DNA from: Apoderus coryli
Lineage: Eukaryota > Arthropoda > Insecta > Coleoptera > Attelabidae
Direction: 5' to 3'
Length of the DNA stretch: 64,000 nucleotides
NCBI GenBank assembly: GCA_911728435.2
Contig: OU452199.1
Coordinates: 10,240,860-10,304,859, forward strand
Shown here: positions 20,916 through 32,462 of the stretch, one piece after another
Numbering within the stretch: the first letter of the stretch is position 1
Layout of the letters: the number at the start of each line of letters is the position of its first letter
Notes under the pieces: generated by a model
Database searches by the model: none
Seen by the model: only the letters and a program-made list of their open reading frames with translations
What the model was told of the DNA's origin: nothing
Program-made: the position numbers and the translations under genes

Positions 20916-23119
20916 GGGTCAACTCATCGATTATAATTCTGCTTATTACCAACGAATATTCCTTTCAAATGTCCAGTGTCCAAAATTGTATTAAATTTGA
21001 TATTTTAAGTGAATTTAACTGACGCAGATAAACTTGTTCTTATAAAAAAACGATCCCTGTGTGCGTATAATACATAATGTGAGCGAATCTATAGTATAAA
21101 TTATATACCAACAGATACACCGAAAATGAAACGAGTACGTTCAATAGAGACTCCACAAATTAAAACATTTTCTTTGGTTAAATAAAGTTATGTGTAATAA
21201 CTTGTCCAAAACGACAAACTATTACTTTTCGCTAAAAGTCTGATACTTAGCTAAAATTAAAAATGTATCAGTCAGAGTATTACTCAATTACTTTAACTAA
21301 CAAAAATGGTTAAATTTAATACCATTACCTTTAACCAATATAATTGGTTTCCGTATTTAACAAAGAACGATAGTGGAACGAAAAGGATTTACCTTTGCTA
21401 CATCTAAGCAAACTCAGCCGACCTGAAAGTTTACGCTTTTGAACAATAAATACGCATTTAGTCAACTCGTCTGGCTTACATACATATATAACTTTAAAAT
21501 AACTCTACGTTCAACAAAACCACCTCCGAGAATAAATTTAAACGATGGTGAATAGCATGAAATATGTTTATTTTAAATTAAATTAGATAAAATGTAAAAC
21601 ACTCGTAATAATTTCAGTTAACTAGTGAAGATGTATCAAGCATAATAAATATACAGTGCCATAAATTTGTTGTAACAAGATTAAATATTATGTTAAAATA
21701 TATTAGGTACCTACATCGTTTGCCTCTGTCTTTGGAAGAAGTTTATCACAAGGCGAAAATTGCCAATTAGTTTGACCAACCAACCAACTCTACATAATAT
21801 ACATATTATGGGTAACCATGGGTAGGTCGGCATCTAGCGATAACGACATAAACTTATGTGACCCTCTTTCCTATATGATTGTGCCTAATCTAAAATAAAG
21901 AGTTGGTTGATGGGTCTAAAAATAGCAATTTTCGATTTGTGACGGGTTTCTTCCAAAGCAATTATATATAGAGTCATAATATCGTATTCAAACCCGACTA
22001 AACTTGAAGAATCAATTTAATCAATGTTCAAATTTTAAAAGATCGTGCAGAAAATAGTAAATGGTTTACTAAGTGCTTCTATTTAATAATAAAATCATCA
22101 TCAAATCATAAATGAATCGCACCCTAAAAGAGTTTTTTTATGCTACAGGAACACGAAATTGTTGAAATCCCTGACAACTTTTGACTTGGATAATATATCA
22201 ATCTTAATTTTATTGCGAAGAATTTGTATGTGACTATGGAATGAACCTAACCGTTTATACAACTAATAAAGGAACATATTATTTTTAACTTTTCATCTTT
22301 TTAGAATTTAATTATTAATTACCTATAAGTAATCCAAAAAATAAATTAAATACTCGACTTGGAAACCAAGTTATTTATGTACCTAAACATACTGTTTTAC
22401 TGTTGTGTTTTCTGTAATCAAATCTTCACAAACTAATTTAGTTTCTTAAAAGGGTTATAAATTGGAAATTAAAGTTTATAAGCATATAGCGCAGAACTCC
22501 GGCTTTTGTTCCCATCTTTGTACAAATCTTCGTTTATTATTTTCCTTTTCACTGTAATTGGTCTACTTAAATTTGGATATTTCTAAACAAAATTATCCAT
22601 CATTTGCGACTGAAAATATTCCTATTAATTTATAAAAGCGAATATGACTTATTCGGGGTAAATGTGACTTCAAACTGTTTAGCTGTAAGAGATTTAGTCT
22701 GTACATCACGTAATTCATACTCATATATGAATAATACATTTAAAATAATTAATTATTGATTTATATTTTGATTTCAGTTCAATAAAAAATCAACTGCTTT
22801 GGAGCGAAAATTATTTAAAAGTTTTCTGCATTTTTTGAATAAAATCGCCAATCGGTATTTAAGTTATTTAATAAAACAACCAAAATTTCGAAGTCAATCA
22901 ACTCGACAAAGATCACACTAAAGGGACTAGTTTCAGCACAAGCCATCATCAGCATATTCTTTTTCAAAGAAACAACAATAGTATTAGCCATAATTTTTGC
23001 AAGATGCATTTTCTTGCTTAAAACATTACTTAATTCCTAAAATTCTATTTTTTGCATCTGCATTTGCCAAAAAATGTTTAACTTTAATGCTTGCAGATAT
23101 ATGAAAACATATAGGTACT

Positions 23120-23500
23120 CAATGTTGGATGGTAGGAGTTCTCACTTACTGACGAATCAAATGGCTCCACAATAAAATCAAAATTACACATCATCAGGTC
23201 AAGAATTTCACCATATCCATTGCGCACACCATTATTTGTTTTAAGGTTTACAGTGATATCAAATCAATGATTCCATCTAGCCTATGGTTATTTATGGTAC
23301 TACTACTACTACTAACATGAGTATAATGCACAATAAAATCGCCAACAATTATTCACCCATCATTCATAAGTGATAAAGTAACTGTCAAATGAAATAACTC
23401 CTCATAACACTAACTAACAACGGCGTTTGGTTCGTTATAAACGCATAGAATAATAAAATCACCTTGCAACCCACAACATCAACTCAAGGTTGTAGCGAAA
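23120..23500 (-). pseudogene. LINE endonuclease domain fossil (Jockey/CR1-like)
   Basis: Minus-strand translation in pieces gives FIILCVYNEPNAVVS, LMNDG, IIVGDFIVHY (the GDFN motif of APE-type endonucleases, with N replaced by I) and GYGEILDLMMCNFDFIVEP, which resembles the LDLV.CNF block. Several stops and shifts. Only the endonuclease part is left. Confidence 0.6.
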
Positions 23501-23676
23501 AGTAATAATTTTGATTAGTATGAACTATAATTCTTTTAACTAAATAAAAGCTCTCTAAATTGAAGCTCTGAATTATAAAAACAAGAAAATTACAAATGCA
23601 GAAAACTATACCTTACAAATAAGATTTCACTTATGCAAAAAGCAAAGTAATCACACTAAAATATACATTCTTTTAC

Positions 23677-23814
23677 CTCACTGCATCCCTCAAAATGACT
23701 GTACCATCCCCCACATTCACAGCATAGTTTATGTGGCCGTCTACCAGTTCCACAGCAACGAAATCCTCTTTTTTGCCACCATTAAACATAATGAGACCGT
23801 TCGCCTCCCGTGTC
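23677..23814 (-). CDS. Nrx-1: neurexin-1, middle of LNS5
   Basis: Window exon 11; acceptor GTTCCAG ends at 23815 and donor GTAAAA starts at 23676; 138 nt. It reads TREANGLIMFNGGKKEDFVA, then VELVDGHINYAVNVGDGTVI, as in fly TVEPNGLLVFNGG..DFVAVELVNGHIHYTFDLGDG. Confidence 0.96.
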
Positions 23815-24649
23815 CTGGAACCAGTCAACGAAACGAGTAAATGACAATGGTCTATTGTGTTCTAATTTTCATTTTGCTAGCAAGAAGAAAATTTTGTTCT
23901 TCTTTTTATTCTTATGTTTATTATACGAGTTTGTTGGAGGATCAATCGGAAAGTTGTATAAAAGAAAGCAAGAAAAGGGGCTAGATGAATTAAGATAAGG
24001 TGCAAAAAGGTCATCTTATTTCCTGGTAAAGTCTATTTGAATCCAAATTATCTAAATGAGACAAAGTGTTATTGAGGATTCGCCTTTATTTGAATTAGAA
24101 ATCAGACTAGAAAATAAATTAGGCCATCAATGTTATTGGCTTTAGAAATTCTGAATACTGTCTGTAATTTTCTGCTTCACTTTGTGCGGTTCTAAAATAC
24201 TAAATGCATACATGTTCCAATTTAATGTTTGGCTAGTTTGCCTATCTTCAAAAGCTAACTTATCGTATTTATGGTCATTTTTCTACACTTCTTATCCTCA
24301 ATTTTAGTTGTTTTATAATTGTATGAAGCCATGTATCACATTTACAGTCTGGCGACTGCTTTAGGGATAGTTTTAGAAAATCGTTATGCTTTCCTTCCCA
24401 AGGTCGTGTTCATTGTCTGCGGTTGATTCTGGGCACATACATTACAAAGAAACATATTTAGAAATTATGATGTCAACATAGTTCTGCATGATTACGTCAT
24501 ACATTTGCATAATACCACCTTTGACCTTGACTCTAAATATCTTAATTTTCCCACAGACATTAGATTAAAAATGTCGGATTTCCTTTAAACTGCGCAATTC
24601 TAGGTAAAACACCATAAAAAATGATGAAGTTTCATGACTACAGTTGAAT

Positions 24650-24778
24650 AGTATATTGTGCAATAAACATGAAATGACATATATTTCCTACGAGTATGAT
24701 CGATTGCAGCATGAGCCGCAGGCGAGTGCTGCAAATCATACGAGTAGGAAATGGTCATTTCATGCGAGTTTCACATTA
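24650..24778. repeat. palindromic repeat with arms of about 57 bp
   Basis: CATGAAATGAC, ATTTCCTACGAGTATGAT and TTGCAGCA on the left pair with TGCTGCAA, ATCATACGAGTAGGAAAT and GTCATTTCATG on the right, around a GC-rich loop (TGAGCCGCAGGCGAG). The outer flanks GTATATTGTG/CACATTATAC also pair. Confidence 0.8.
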
Positions 24779-24779
24779 T

Positions 24780-25208
24780 ACTTTTTCTACGACTGTTTTA
24801 ATGCTTTTGAATAAGTTAAACATAATTTTTAGGAAAATATTTGTTTTCGAAACTTACCCCTGTTCGTAAGCCTAAATACGATAAGTTAGAAGTTAAATTG
24901 ACTAGGTGGTGTTCAACTATATTCACTATCACTGTTTTTGTGTTTTGAAATTAGCGAAATACTTAATTATAATTATTATTAATTATAAATACCTAAACTG
25001 TCAATTTGGTGTGTTTGTTTTGTTGGCGTTGCTATGGTGATTTTTCATGGCCGACGCCACTTTTGTCATTACCAGGAAATTTGCCTAGCAACTAGTGGGA
25101 AATATTTATTGTGCACGGGTAAATGATAAACAACATTACAATGTACTACATTTTCAAATCATCATTGAACATATAATAAAGGCAATTTAAAGACAGTCGT
25201 AGAAAAAT
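24780..25208. repeat. inverted-repeat element next to the palindrome
   Basis: TTTTTCTACGACTGTTTT at 24782 is inverted at the right end as AAAGACAGTCGTAGAAAAA. It is probably one mobile unit together with 24650-24778. Confidence 0.5.
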
Positions 25209-25655
25209 AACTTTGTGGTACATCATATAAAGTAAAGTAAAGTAAGGTCTCAAATAAATTGCTATGCAATTAAGCTGTCAATTTGTGCCATGTTCTTCTT
25301 TCAGTTTCATTGCATTGAAAGGCAGTAACTTTGTCCATTAAATTATTTATCGAAACTAATTATTTTTGTTTAATGACTAAAAGTCTAAGTTTCAAGTTCC
25401 TCCCACAACGCCGCAGCATTGAAAGGAACATGTAACAAAACAACACAGAAACTTGTGCAGAATAGAATTGCAAACACAATAATTGGAACATTTTGTAAAT
25501 ATTCTTGGAGATTCTATGATTTTCCAACAATGCTACTCTGGTAAATTGTTTATGCTATTGCTTGGACTCAAGTTCATAATGATAAAACCAAGTTTCACAC
25601 CATCTTTGTCTTCACTGCATGAAAATATCAACGCGCTGTTGTTTTTGCTGTGACG

Positions 25656-25822
25656 ATGACGGACGTGAGGATTCTCGGCACTCATTATGCACTGACATTT
25701 CTTATGCTAATCTTAGGGATAAGCGTGAAGAATTTTCAAAATAGTTGTATCGGATACTTCACTCAACAAAGGGACCGAGTATTTGTGAAAACTGACGTGA
25801 AGAAAAGCTGCGAGCTGTATAA
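25656..25822 (+). CDS. putative first exon of an interleaved antisense gene (secreted protein?)
   Basis: ATG at 25656 opens 55 codons ending in SCELY plus two bases, then an AA/GTAAGG donor. The first 25 residues (MTDVRILG..YALTFLMLILGIS) look like a signal peptide or signal anchor; the rest is polar with two cysteines. No family recognised. The exit phase matches the entry phase of the next candidate exon at 30571. It sits on the strand opposite to neurexin, inside an intron. A second frame, from the ATG 38 bases upstream, is also open for 40 codons, which weakens the call. Confidence 0.3.
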
Positions 25823-25983
25823 GTAAGGGCGTTATTATATTATTATTAAAATACAAAGTGAAAGATTTATTTTTACGCAAGCCATTTTATTATGAAACCA
25901 CCTGTATATCATACTTTTTATCCACCAATACGTTCTACTTAGATGCCGCTTTCGATTTTCTACGTCCCTGCTTTTGAACTCAC

Positions 25984-26212
25984 CTGAACATGAAATCAAT
26001 ATGGATACTGCTATAAGCTCTCAGCATCGGTAAACCGATGAACGTGTGTTTCGACCTAAAAGTCACCGGCCGATGAAGATTATCAGTAGCGTGCTTCACA
26101 AATTTCGCTGTAACTTTTATGGTGGGAAAACCGGAGATTGAATGTTCAGTGCTCAGAGCACGTGCTAACTCTATGTAAGGAATGTTATTCAGATAGAACT
26201 GTTGGATTTCGC
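25984..26212 (-). CDS. Nrx-1: neurexin-1, end of LNS4 and start of LNS5
   Basis: Window exon 10; acceptor TTCTAG ends at 26213 and donor GTGAGT starts at 25983; 229 nt. It reads EIQQFYLNNIPYIELARALS, the LNS4 end, then VTAKFV..VTFRSKHTFIGL and PMLRAYSSIHIDFMF, the first strands of LNS5 (fly AATFRSKHSYVGLAMLKAYNSISIDFRF). Confidence 0.95.
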
Positions 26213-27353
26213 CTAGAAGAAATAAATGAATATTATTATTTTAAAGTGGAATGGCTACGCCTTCTGTCAGATTTGTCGATTATAAATCTAATTAAAATTT
26301 GAAACTAAAAGTGGAAACTTCAATATTATTGACCAACTAATAGAGTAATTTAAATGGCATATTATTATTATCATAGACAAGAAAGTAGTAACTTCATACA
26401 TTATATAAAATTTATAGGTATAGAGAAAACTTAGTAACAATATATGTGACTGTCCTTGTTGAATCACTAAGACAGGAGTGATTTTTAAAAAGGAAAACGG
26501 CAAAATTCAGTTTCCAAATTTGGTTCTCGTAGTCAGCAATGACTGGTACCGATTGTATCATTGTAATCTGATCCACAGGTTCGTATAAACACCAGTTATG
26601 ACCCAACATTTTTTCCAAATACCACTGAACCTCATTTAATAATTATTCACGATGAATTAAACGATTTGATTGGTACTTGGTATTGTCAAAACAAAAAACA
26701 GACTCTAGCGTTTCAAACTTCTAGGTGTTTCACTTTACTGAAAGGCGATGTAACCTTTTGTACGTGATGCCGTTTCATTATTATTATTGAAAGAAAACTA
26801 AAAATATCTTCGTATGGCTATTCAGTGATATGAAAAAAAAACCAATGACAGCAACTATTATCAAGCTTGGACCATTGGACGAGAAAGGCAATGGCTTAAG
26901 TACCTGAACGAAATAAAGGACGCTTGTAGAAGTTGATTTCAATTCTCGAGATAGATGATAAAGAGAAAAATATAAAAACAATATACTGCAACTCTGGAAA
27001 TATTAGCCTGTGGCGTGTTCTTAGAGGGTGGAAACAAGATATTAGAGATTTTGTATTTGTAACATTTTAAATTAGAGTTTAATTAAATGTAAAAATATGT
27101 CGTCTCATTTGTATTTCATTTACTTGACTTATTTTATGGCTTTACGGATCTAGCTTTACAAGATATTAAAAAATATAGAAAAATTAAATTTAATGACAGT
27201 TGAATTATTGACAGAATTCCAATTAATACAATAATGTTGAACACACATGTTAAAGCAAATTTCCACAAATATCATTTGTACCAAATTTAATTTTGTACAA
27301 AAAATTCTTTCGCTGAAAAGAATATAGAAAAACATTACTACTACTAAACTTAC
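26213..27353 (-). other. Nrx-1 intron, 1141 nt
   Basis: Minus-strand frames of 65-71 codons at 26288-26981 match nothing and lack splice support. Otherwise nothing seen. Confidence 0.55.
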
Positions 27354-27464
27354 CTACAAAATTCGGAACTGTGGTCGACATGCTAATTTCTTCTTCGACG
27401 TGGTAAAGACCACCAATGTGAATTGTACGCCATTGAAGACTGTGATATTTTCCTTGAATTTCAG
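27354..27464 (-). CDS. Nrx-1: neurexin-1, LNS4 third segment
   Basis: Window exon 9; acceptor TTTCAG ends at 27465 and donor GTAAGT starts at 27353; 111 nt. It reads EIQGKYHSLQWRTIHIGGLY, then HVEEEISMSTTVPNFV, aligning with fly LSETILGRHSTMEIRSVHLGG and PNFVGQ. Confidence 0.95.
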   Translation of the reverse strand: MKFKENITVFNGVQFTLVVFTTSKKKLACRPQFRIL

Positions 27465-27933
27465 CTGAAATCCGTTATGCGAAACATTTGTGGGATTATA
27501 TACGTATATAGATATTGAGGAGGATTATGAAAATTGTTATCATAGTTCTAGGCAAATAGCTACATGTTTACTGTAAGTGAAATACATAAAAATTTATAGA
27601 CGTAACAAGGCTATGAGATATGTTTTCTCATTCCCGACAGACTGTTGAGATGAGGTTATCAAACCAAAATGGAAATCATTACACATACCTAATGAATATT
27701 AGTTTTTTGTTTACTAAAAGTTCTGAGAACTTAATGTGCTCTATTAATAATGGAATAAACCTTACAATGCCTTAAGATGCTTCTTCTCCAGATAGATATA
27801 ATATTGGGATATCTCCCAATACTGTCAGAATAAAGATTATTTTATATCGTCTTTTCATTCTCTGGTTGAAAATTTGTTTGACTAATATTAAAGTAATACA
27901 AATATTAAAAAATATCAAGTTTCACACTCCTAC
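27465..27933 (-). other. Nrx-1 intron, 469 nt
   Basis: AT-rich, nothing seen. Confidence 0.6.
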
Positions 27934-28042
27934 CTCTAATAGGTGACTGATTATCCAGTTGCAATTTCAAATTGGATCCTCTTCTGGAAAACTTCACCGT
28001 ATGCCACTCGTTATCGTTGACATTTTGGCCAGCCAACAGGAT
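27934..28042 (-). CDS. Nrx-1: neurexin-1, LNS4 second segment
   Basis: Window exon 8; acceptor TATTTCAG ends at 28043 and donor GTAGGA starts at 27933; 109 nt. It reads [20 protein letters not shown], then [16 protein letters not shown], closely matching fly NLLAGQSVLNDNNWHTIRFSR. Too short for an unspliced frame search to find. Confidence 0.95.
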
Positions 28043-28961
28043 CTGAAATAGTTGCATTAGGTAAGTGATACGAAATATTTCAAATTCAAATGCGCTGCTG
28101 GGTATATGTGAATGGGTTCGTATATTTTAAATAAAGATCTGCTGGAGAAATTGGAAAATAAAGTCATATTTTTCGTTTGAATATCGACTGTTCAGAACTA
28201 GGTACAGCTAACGCAATTTCGGTGGGTAATTTGAATAATAGTGAAATGTAAGTTTGAGATGATATGAAAAGTTTAATTCAAGAAATCGTAGAATATTAAA
28301 TCTAATTTACTATATAAATACAAAATTTAATACCCAGAATTACAAAATTTAAAATTTTTAATAGTATATTTATTCTAATAATCACTTAAGAATATTTTAA
28401 ATATAATAATTTAATATTGAAAGTTATACCCTCATATATTAGTTTTAAGTCTAGATATCTATTTTTAGCTGTACTAGTGGTCAATATAAACTAAATGTTC
28501 ATGAATTCGCCCGTTCATTTAGGCACGTTCAGGGTTCTAAAAAATTAATAAATTATAATCATCGGTAAAAAGAAAAAATACACATGACTTGGGTTTGCCA
28601 TAAAATATAAAACATATGCCAGGTGCCAGGGCATACAAGCAGGTTTAATTATTGAAAAAATATTTATTTTAATCTAGAAAGTGATGTAGAGTTATAAATC
28701 TTTTCAATAATTGTGTCTTAAATAAGTATGATCTCTTTCATTTTTAAACTGAATTTTTATCGACACTTGAAAGTATCGAAAGAATGTACGAACGTACATT
28801 GTAATTTTTTATTAAAGATTTGAAAATTGCTTCCCGTGACATACTGTCACAATAATTTGACTACACGCTACTGGGACACTGTATATTATGTTGTTTATAT
28901 CTTGTCAAGATTCGCATATTCAGACTTACTTCCTAGACACAGAGGTTGATATTTTTGATAG

Positions 28962-29286
28962 TATACAAGGTGTTTCAAAAAAAGCTGGCCAAAATTTGTG
29001 AGCGAATTGGGGACATCTAATTATAAAAAAACCTAAATTGTAATTTTTCGAAAAGTACTTATTTACAAAGATACAGGGTGTTAAAGATGACTACCTGTGG
29101 ACGATTTTAAAAAAGGTAACCAGGTTTCCGAGAAATTCGAGTTTGAAAATTTTAGGACAAAACTGGTTCTTAGTAAACAGCATTAATAAAATCATTGAAA
29201 TACAGTTTGCTTACGAAAAGTTTTCCAAACTTTTATTAATGATTCGCTCACAAATTTTGGCCACCTTTTTTTGAGACACCTTGTAT
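28962..29286. mobile_element. MITE, 325 bp, with about 45-bp terminal inverted repeats
   Basis: The left end TATACAAGGTGTTTCAAAAA and the right end, reading inward, TATACAAGGTGTCTCAAAAA continue through GGCCAAAATTTGTGAGCGAAT on both sides. TA at each tip suggests a TA target, as for Tc1/mariner-related MITEs. No coding capacity. Confidence 0.85.
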
Positions 29287-30570
29287 ATAGCTTTATAATT
29301 TTTTGATGATTTTTACATAGATAATTATATAACTAAGTTTGGCACTCCCGAAAATGTGTATTGAATTAGTATGCATGTCAGAACAATGCTTACTTGCTGG
29401 GAACCAGGCAGCTGAGGAGCGTAATCTATTGGATATTTATCTAAACCATGGGATATCTATAGGATATTTTATGTTACTGTCGAAATAATAATTATAATAG
29501 CAATAAACATTGTGTATCAACATAATAGTTTTAAAATTCAAAAAAATTACTTAAATCATTTAAAAACAAGGGTTCCACCTTAAGCATTGTAAAGCAAATC
29601 ATAATAATATATTTATCAGATAGTTCTAGGCGACAGCAGATGATAAGCAAGGAAAATATACTTAATTTTAAAATGAATAAAAGCCATTATTATACGTTTA
29701 TTGGGCGAAGCCGTCAAAAAAGAAAAATTTCATCACGTAGATAACAGTAAAAATTAAATACAGTTTTTCAAAAGTAGCGTTGCGATTTATTTAATTTTTT
29801 AAACTAAGTAGGTATACTTAAATATTAATAATTTTCAAGATCAGGAAATTATGTGCTTTTTATCTTTTGGAAAACTCTAAAATATACCTAGGTCTTAGAA
29901 GGCTTACTAGACTTGAGCGGTTTGTGTAGAGACTAGATAGACGATTTATTATGTTATGTAAGAAGTCTAATTTAATACTTTACATGGACAGGAAAAAATA
30001 GAGACTTCAGGTTTTCACTGTTTTCTTTATTTTTACATGCTCTTTCCATCTAGTGAATACTAATAGTACGATTCCATTTGGTTTTTCTAAGAAAATTGAC
30101 AAAATCACAAACATTGTTGAATAGACAAATTTGTTGAGAAAACAGTTATCGCTCTTTAAACTTTAATTTAACAGCAAAGTGACCTTTAAACCTCCTCTTA
30201 GGAAAGTTGTTATATTAATGTAAATCATCCTAAATAACCTTGTAATTATAATTGGGCTCATCCTATATTGTATTCTACCAGTAGTTGAGTAACTTTTGTA
30301 ATCTACATACTACAAGCGCCATAAAAACCGCTAAGAAGTATTAAAAATGCATTAAAAACTCAATGTGTAAATAAACAGTTTTCAGAACGATAATATAATG
30401 GTGTAAAAGTTATTTATTTTGAAAATATGCAGTAATGTTTTTCATATTAATATATTACGACCCTACCACATGTTCATTTAGGGCAATTATGAATTTTTAT
30501 ATCAAGCTGTGTGATTAAGCACTATGCTATGTATCATGCGAGTATACATGCATATTATATTATTATACAG

Positions 30571-30731
30571 TGCTCCCGATCGATCACTGACTTTGATGCA
30601 TAACAAAATATCTGGCGCATCCAAACAAATTCCAATAAATTACCTATCATTTGACGAGGAGCGTCGAACACAAACAATGCAATTTCAAATACTCCGAGGC
30701 GGTACAATAGACGGAATTCGAAAAGAAAAAG
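30571..30731 (+). CDS. putative second exon of the interleaved antisense gene
   Basis: A 161-nt segment bounded by TATTATACAG acceptor and AAAAAG/GTAAAT donor. It is open only in the frame that continues from the 25656-25822 exon (enters with one base, leaves with one). It reads APDRSLTLMHNKISGASKQI, then PINYLSFDEERRTQTMQFQI. Its GC content is visibly above the flanks, and the other frames of both strands are closed. Protein family not recognised. It could still be a fossil of an unknown element. Confidence 0.35.
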
Positions 30732-31039
30732 GTAAATAACACTCCTATTAAACGCGAATCATTTTACATTTTAAAATTCCCTCGAAAACGGCGTTCGAGT
30801 TTTTGTTCTCAACATCAATTATGTATGAAATGTTTCAATTATCTGACGTATGCACGTAGCTAGACATAATCTCTGTAAAAACTAAATTCACTACCCCCAA
30901 ATCAGGGTCTATTGGGGGGTTCATAAGTTCTTAATTACATTTCACCCATTAATTTAATCTTACTGATTGAGATTTCTTTTAAACTCTATATAGAATAATG
31001 TCTTTAGATCTTAGCTTAGCGCTGTTTCAAGATCTTTTC

Positions 31040-31605
31040 GGAAGGGGCGCATTTCCGACTTGGCGGCTACGTAAATAAGGAAAATTGTCGATTTAGGTAT
31101 TGCAAAATCCACACGTAGTCATACAGAAGCCACGGTATCCTGAATATGTGACTACCTATATGATTTTTTGTAGTGACGACATTATCGACCCATTTTTCTT
31201 CATAAATTACGATGTACGAAGCGAGACAGTCAATGAACAGCCCTACCGAAGTCTGACAACAGATATTTTTTTGCCAGAAATTGCTGATTTGAACTTGCGC
31301 GAGATACTGTTTCAATAACATAAGGCTACATGCTATAAAAGCCGCGTAACAATTTATTTACTGCAAGCTAAATTCAATAATCGTGTAATCAGTCGTGTTG
31401 AGTTATTCTCTGGAGTAGCTTCAAAGAACGATGTTATACAAATATTCTAGAGAGGACTTAAGCACATAAGAACAATATTGGTTAAACTATTCTAGGAAAA
31501 ATGAGTCCTACCAAAGAGAATGTATTAAAAAATTGGATTGACACAATCGCCTACTACCAAACCAGCCAAGGCGGTCATTTGAATGAAATAATACTCCAAT
31601 ACTAA
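31040..31605 (+). pseudogene. Tc1/mariner-type transposase fossil
   Basis: Pieces in order: EGAHFRLGGYVNKENCRF (the family's EAHF.L.GYVNKQNCR), then NPHVVIQKPRYPEYVTTYMI, IIDPFFFINYD, VNEQPYRSLTTDIFLPEI, ATCYKSRVTIYLLQAKF, and at the end ENVLKNWIDTIAYYQTSQGG before HLNEIILQY. These follow the order of insect DUF4817/DDE_3 transposases. Stops, shifts and the lost QDGA residues make it dead. Confidence 0.75.
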
Positions 31606-31754
31606 CTGGAAAGCTTAGTAATTTCAATAATGCAATAATTCTTGAGAAACATTGCGTGGAAGAGGGATTGCCCACCGCTTAGTTATTTTACAACATAAAA
31701 TTAAAACTTTGCAGGTAGTATTAAACAATTATATAGTAACATATTATATAATAC

Positions 31755-31983
31755 CTTATCTTTTTCCCTGTCTTCTTTCTTTCTCTCTTTAACACCTAGA
31801 CGCATCGCTAAACGTATCCTGCCTGCTGCTACTGCTAACTCAAGTCGATCACCTGTCTCCGTAGTGCTCGATATCAAGAGTAATCCCAACGGCTTACTGG
31901 TGCGAAAGCGTAAGACAATATCCTCGGTTTGTGTGATCATTTCAGCATCCATAGTGACAATCATGTGTTGGGAGCCGTTAAAA
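31755..31983 (-). CDS. Nrx-1: neurexin-1, start of LNS4
   Basis: Window exon 7; acceptor CTTTTAG ends at 31984 and donor GTATTA starts at 31754; one base plus 76 codons. It reads FNGSQHMIVTMDAEM, ITQTEDIVLRFRTSKPLGLL, and RLELAVAAGRIRLAMRLG (fly FNGSQHMTIWL..TEELVIRFKTSRPAGLLLL). The last 12 residues, KERKKEDREKDK, are highly charged and sit where vertebrate neurexins have splice site 3. Confidence 0.95.
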
Positions 31984-32374
31984 CTAAAAGTAGTGCAATA
32001 TTTATTTACATTCAAGTTACAATATAAATAGCATTACTATCGTTTCACTTTTTAACGCCTATTTTCTGAAGTATAATCTATTTGAATAAAACACATCTAG
32101 TCCACAAAATGATTTATAGCTAGCTAGACATGTTTCGGATCATATGTCCATCATCAGTGGCTTGAGGAACCTTAGTTGAATTAGGTACATAAAGGTGAGG
32201 GTTATACCTATGTTTTGTCTATGATTTAAACATTTACGCACAAATGAAATAAGCTAAGCTAAGCTATAAATACTTTTAATGTGTATAAACAGTTATTAAT
32301 ATTTATGATTTATAACAAATCTAGCACTATCTGACTATCTATTAGTTATAACAATAATACAAACAGTGCGAAAA

Positions 32375-32462
32375 AGTGATTTTACAGCACTGAGTGCGGA
32401 AAAGTGCAACTTTCCGCACTACAAAAATGCGGAAAAGTGCACTTTACCGCACGCTCGTAGGA
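32375..32462. repeat. two tandem short palindromes (GTGCGGAAAAGTGCA family)
   Basis: GTGCGGAAAAGTGCAACTTT followed by CCGCAC is a near-perfect palindrome. It is followed within 10 bp by a second one, ATGCGGAAAAGTGCACTTTA with CCGCA. Confidence 0.7.

Larger units (their letters stand above)
20588..23676 (-). other. Nrx-1 intron, 3089 nt
   Basis: Contains MITE copy 2 (20752-20915) and a minus-strand LINE endonuclease fossil (23120-23500). A plain 2.2 kb stretch between them shows no structure. Confidence 0.6.
23815..25983 (-). other. Nrx-1 intron, 2169 nt
   Basis: Contains the palindrome at 24650-24778, an adjoining inverted-repeat segment (24780-25208) and, on the plus strand, the putative first exon of an interleaved gene (25656-25822). 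Confidence 0.6.
28043..31754 (-). other. Nrx-1 intron, 3712 nt
   Basis: Contains a MITE (28962-29286), a putative plus-strand exon (30571-30731) and a plus-strand transposase fossil (31040-31605). Confidence 0.6.

Noticed and set aside
26412..26618. Minus-strand frame with QITMIQSVPVIADYENQIW
   Set aside because: Lies in a neurexin intron with no phase-compatible splice sites; including it would break the LNS4-LNS5 reading.
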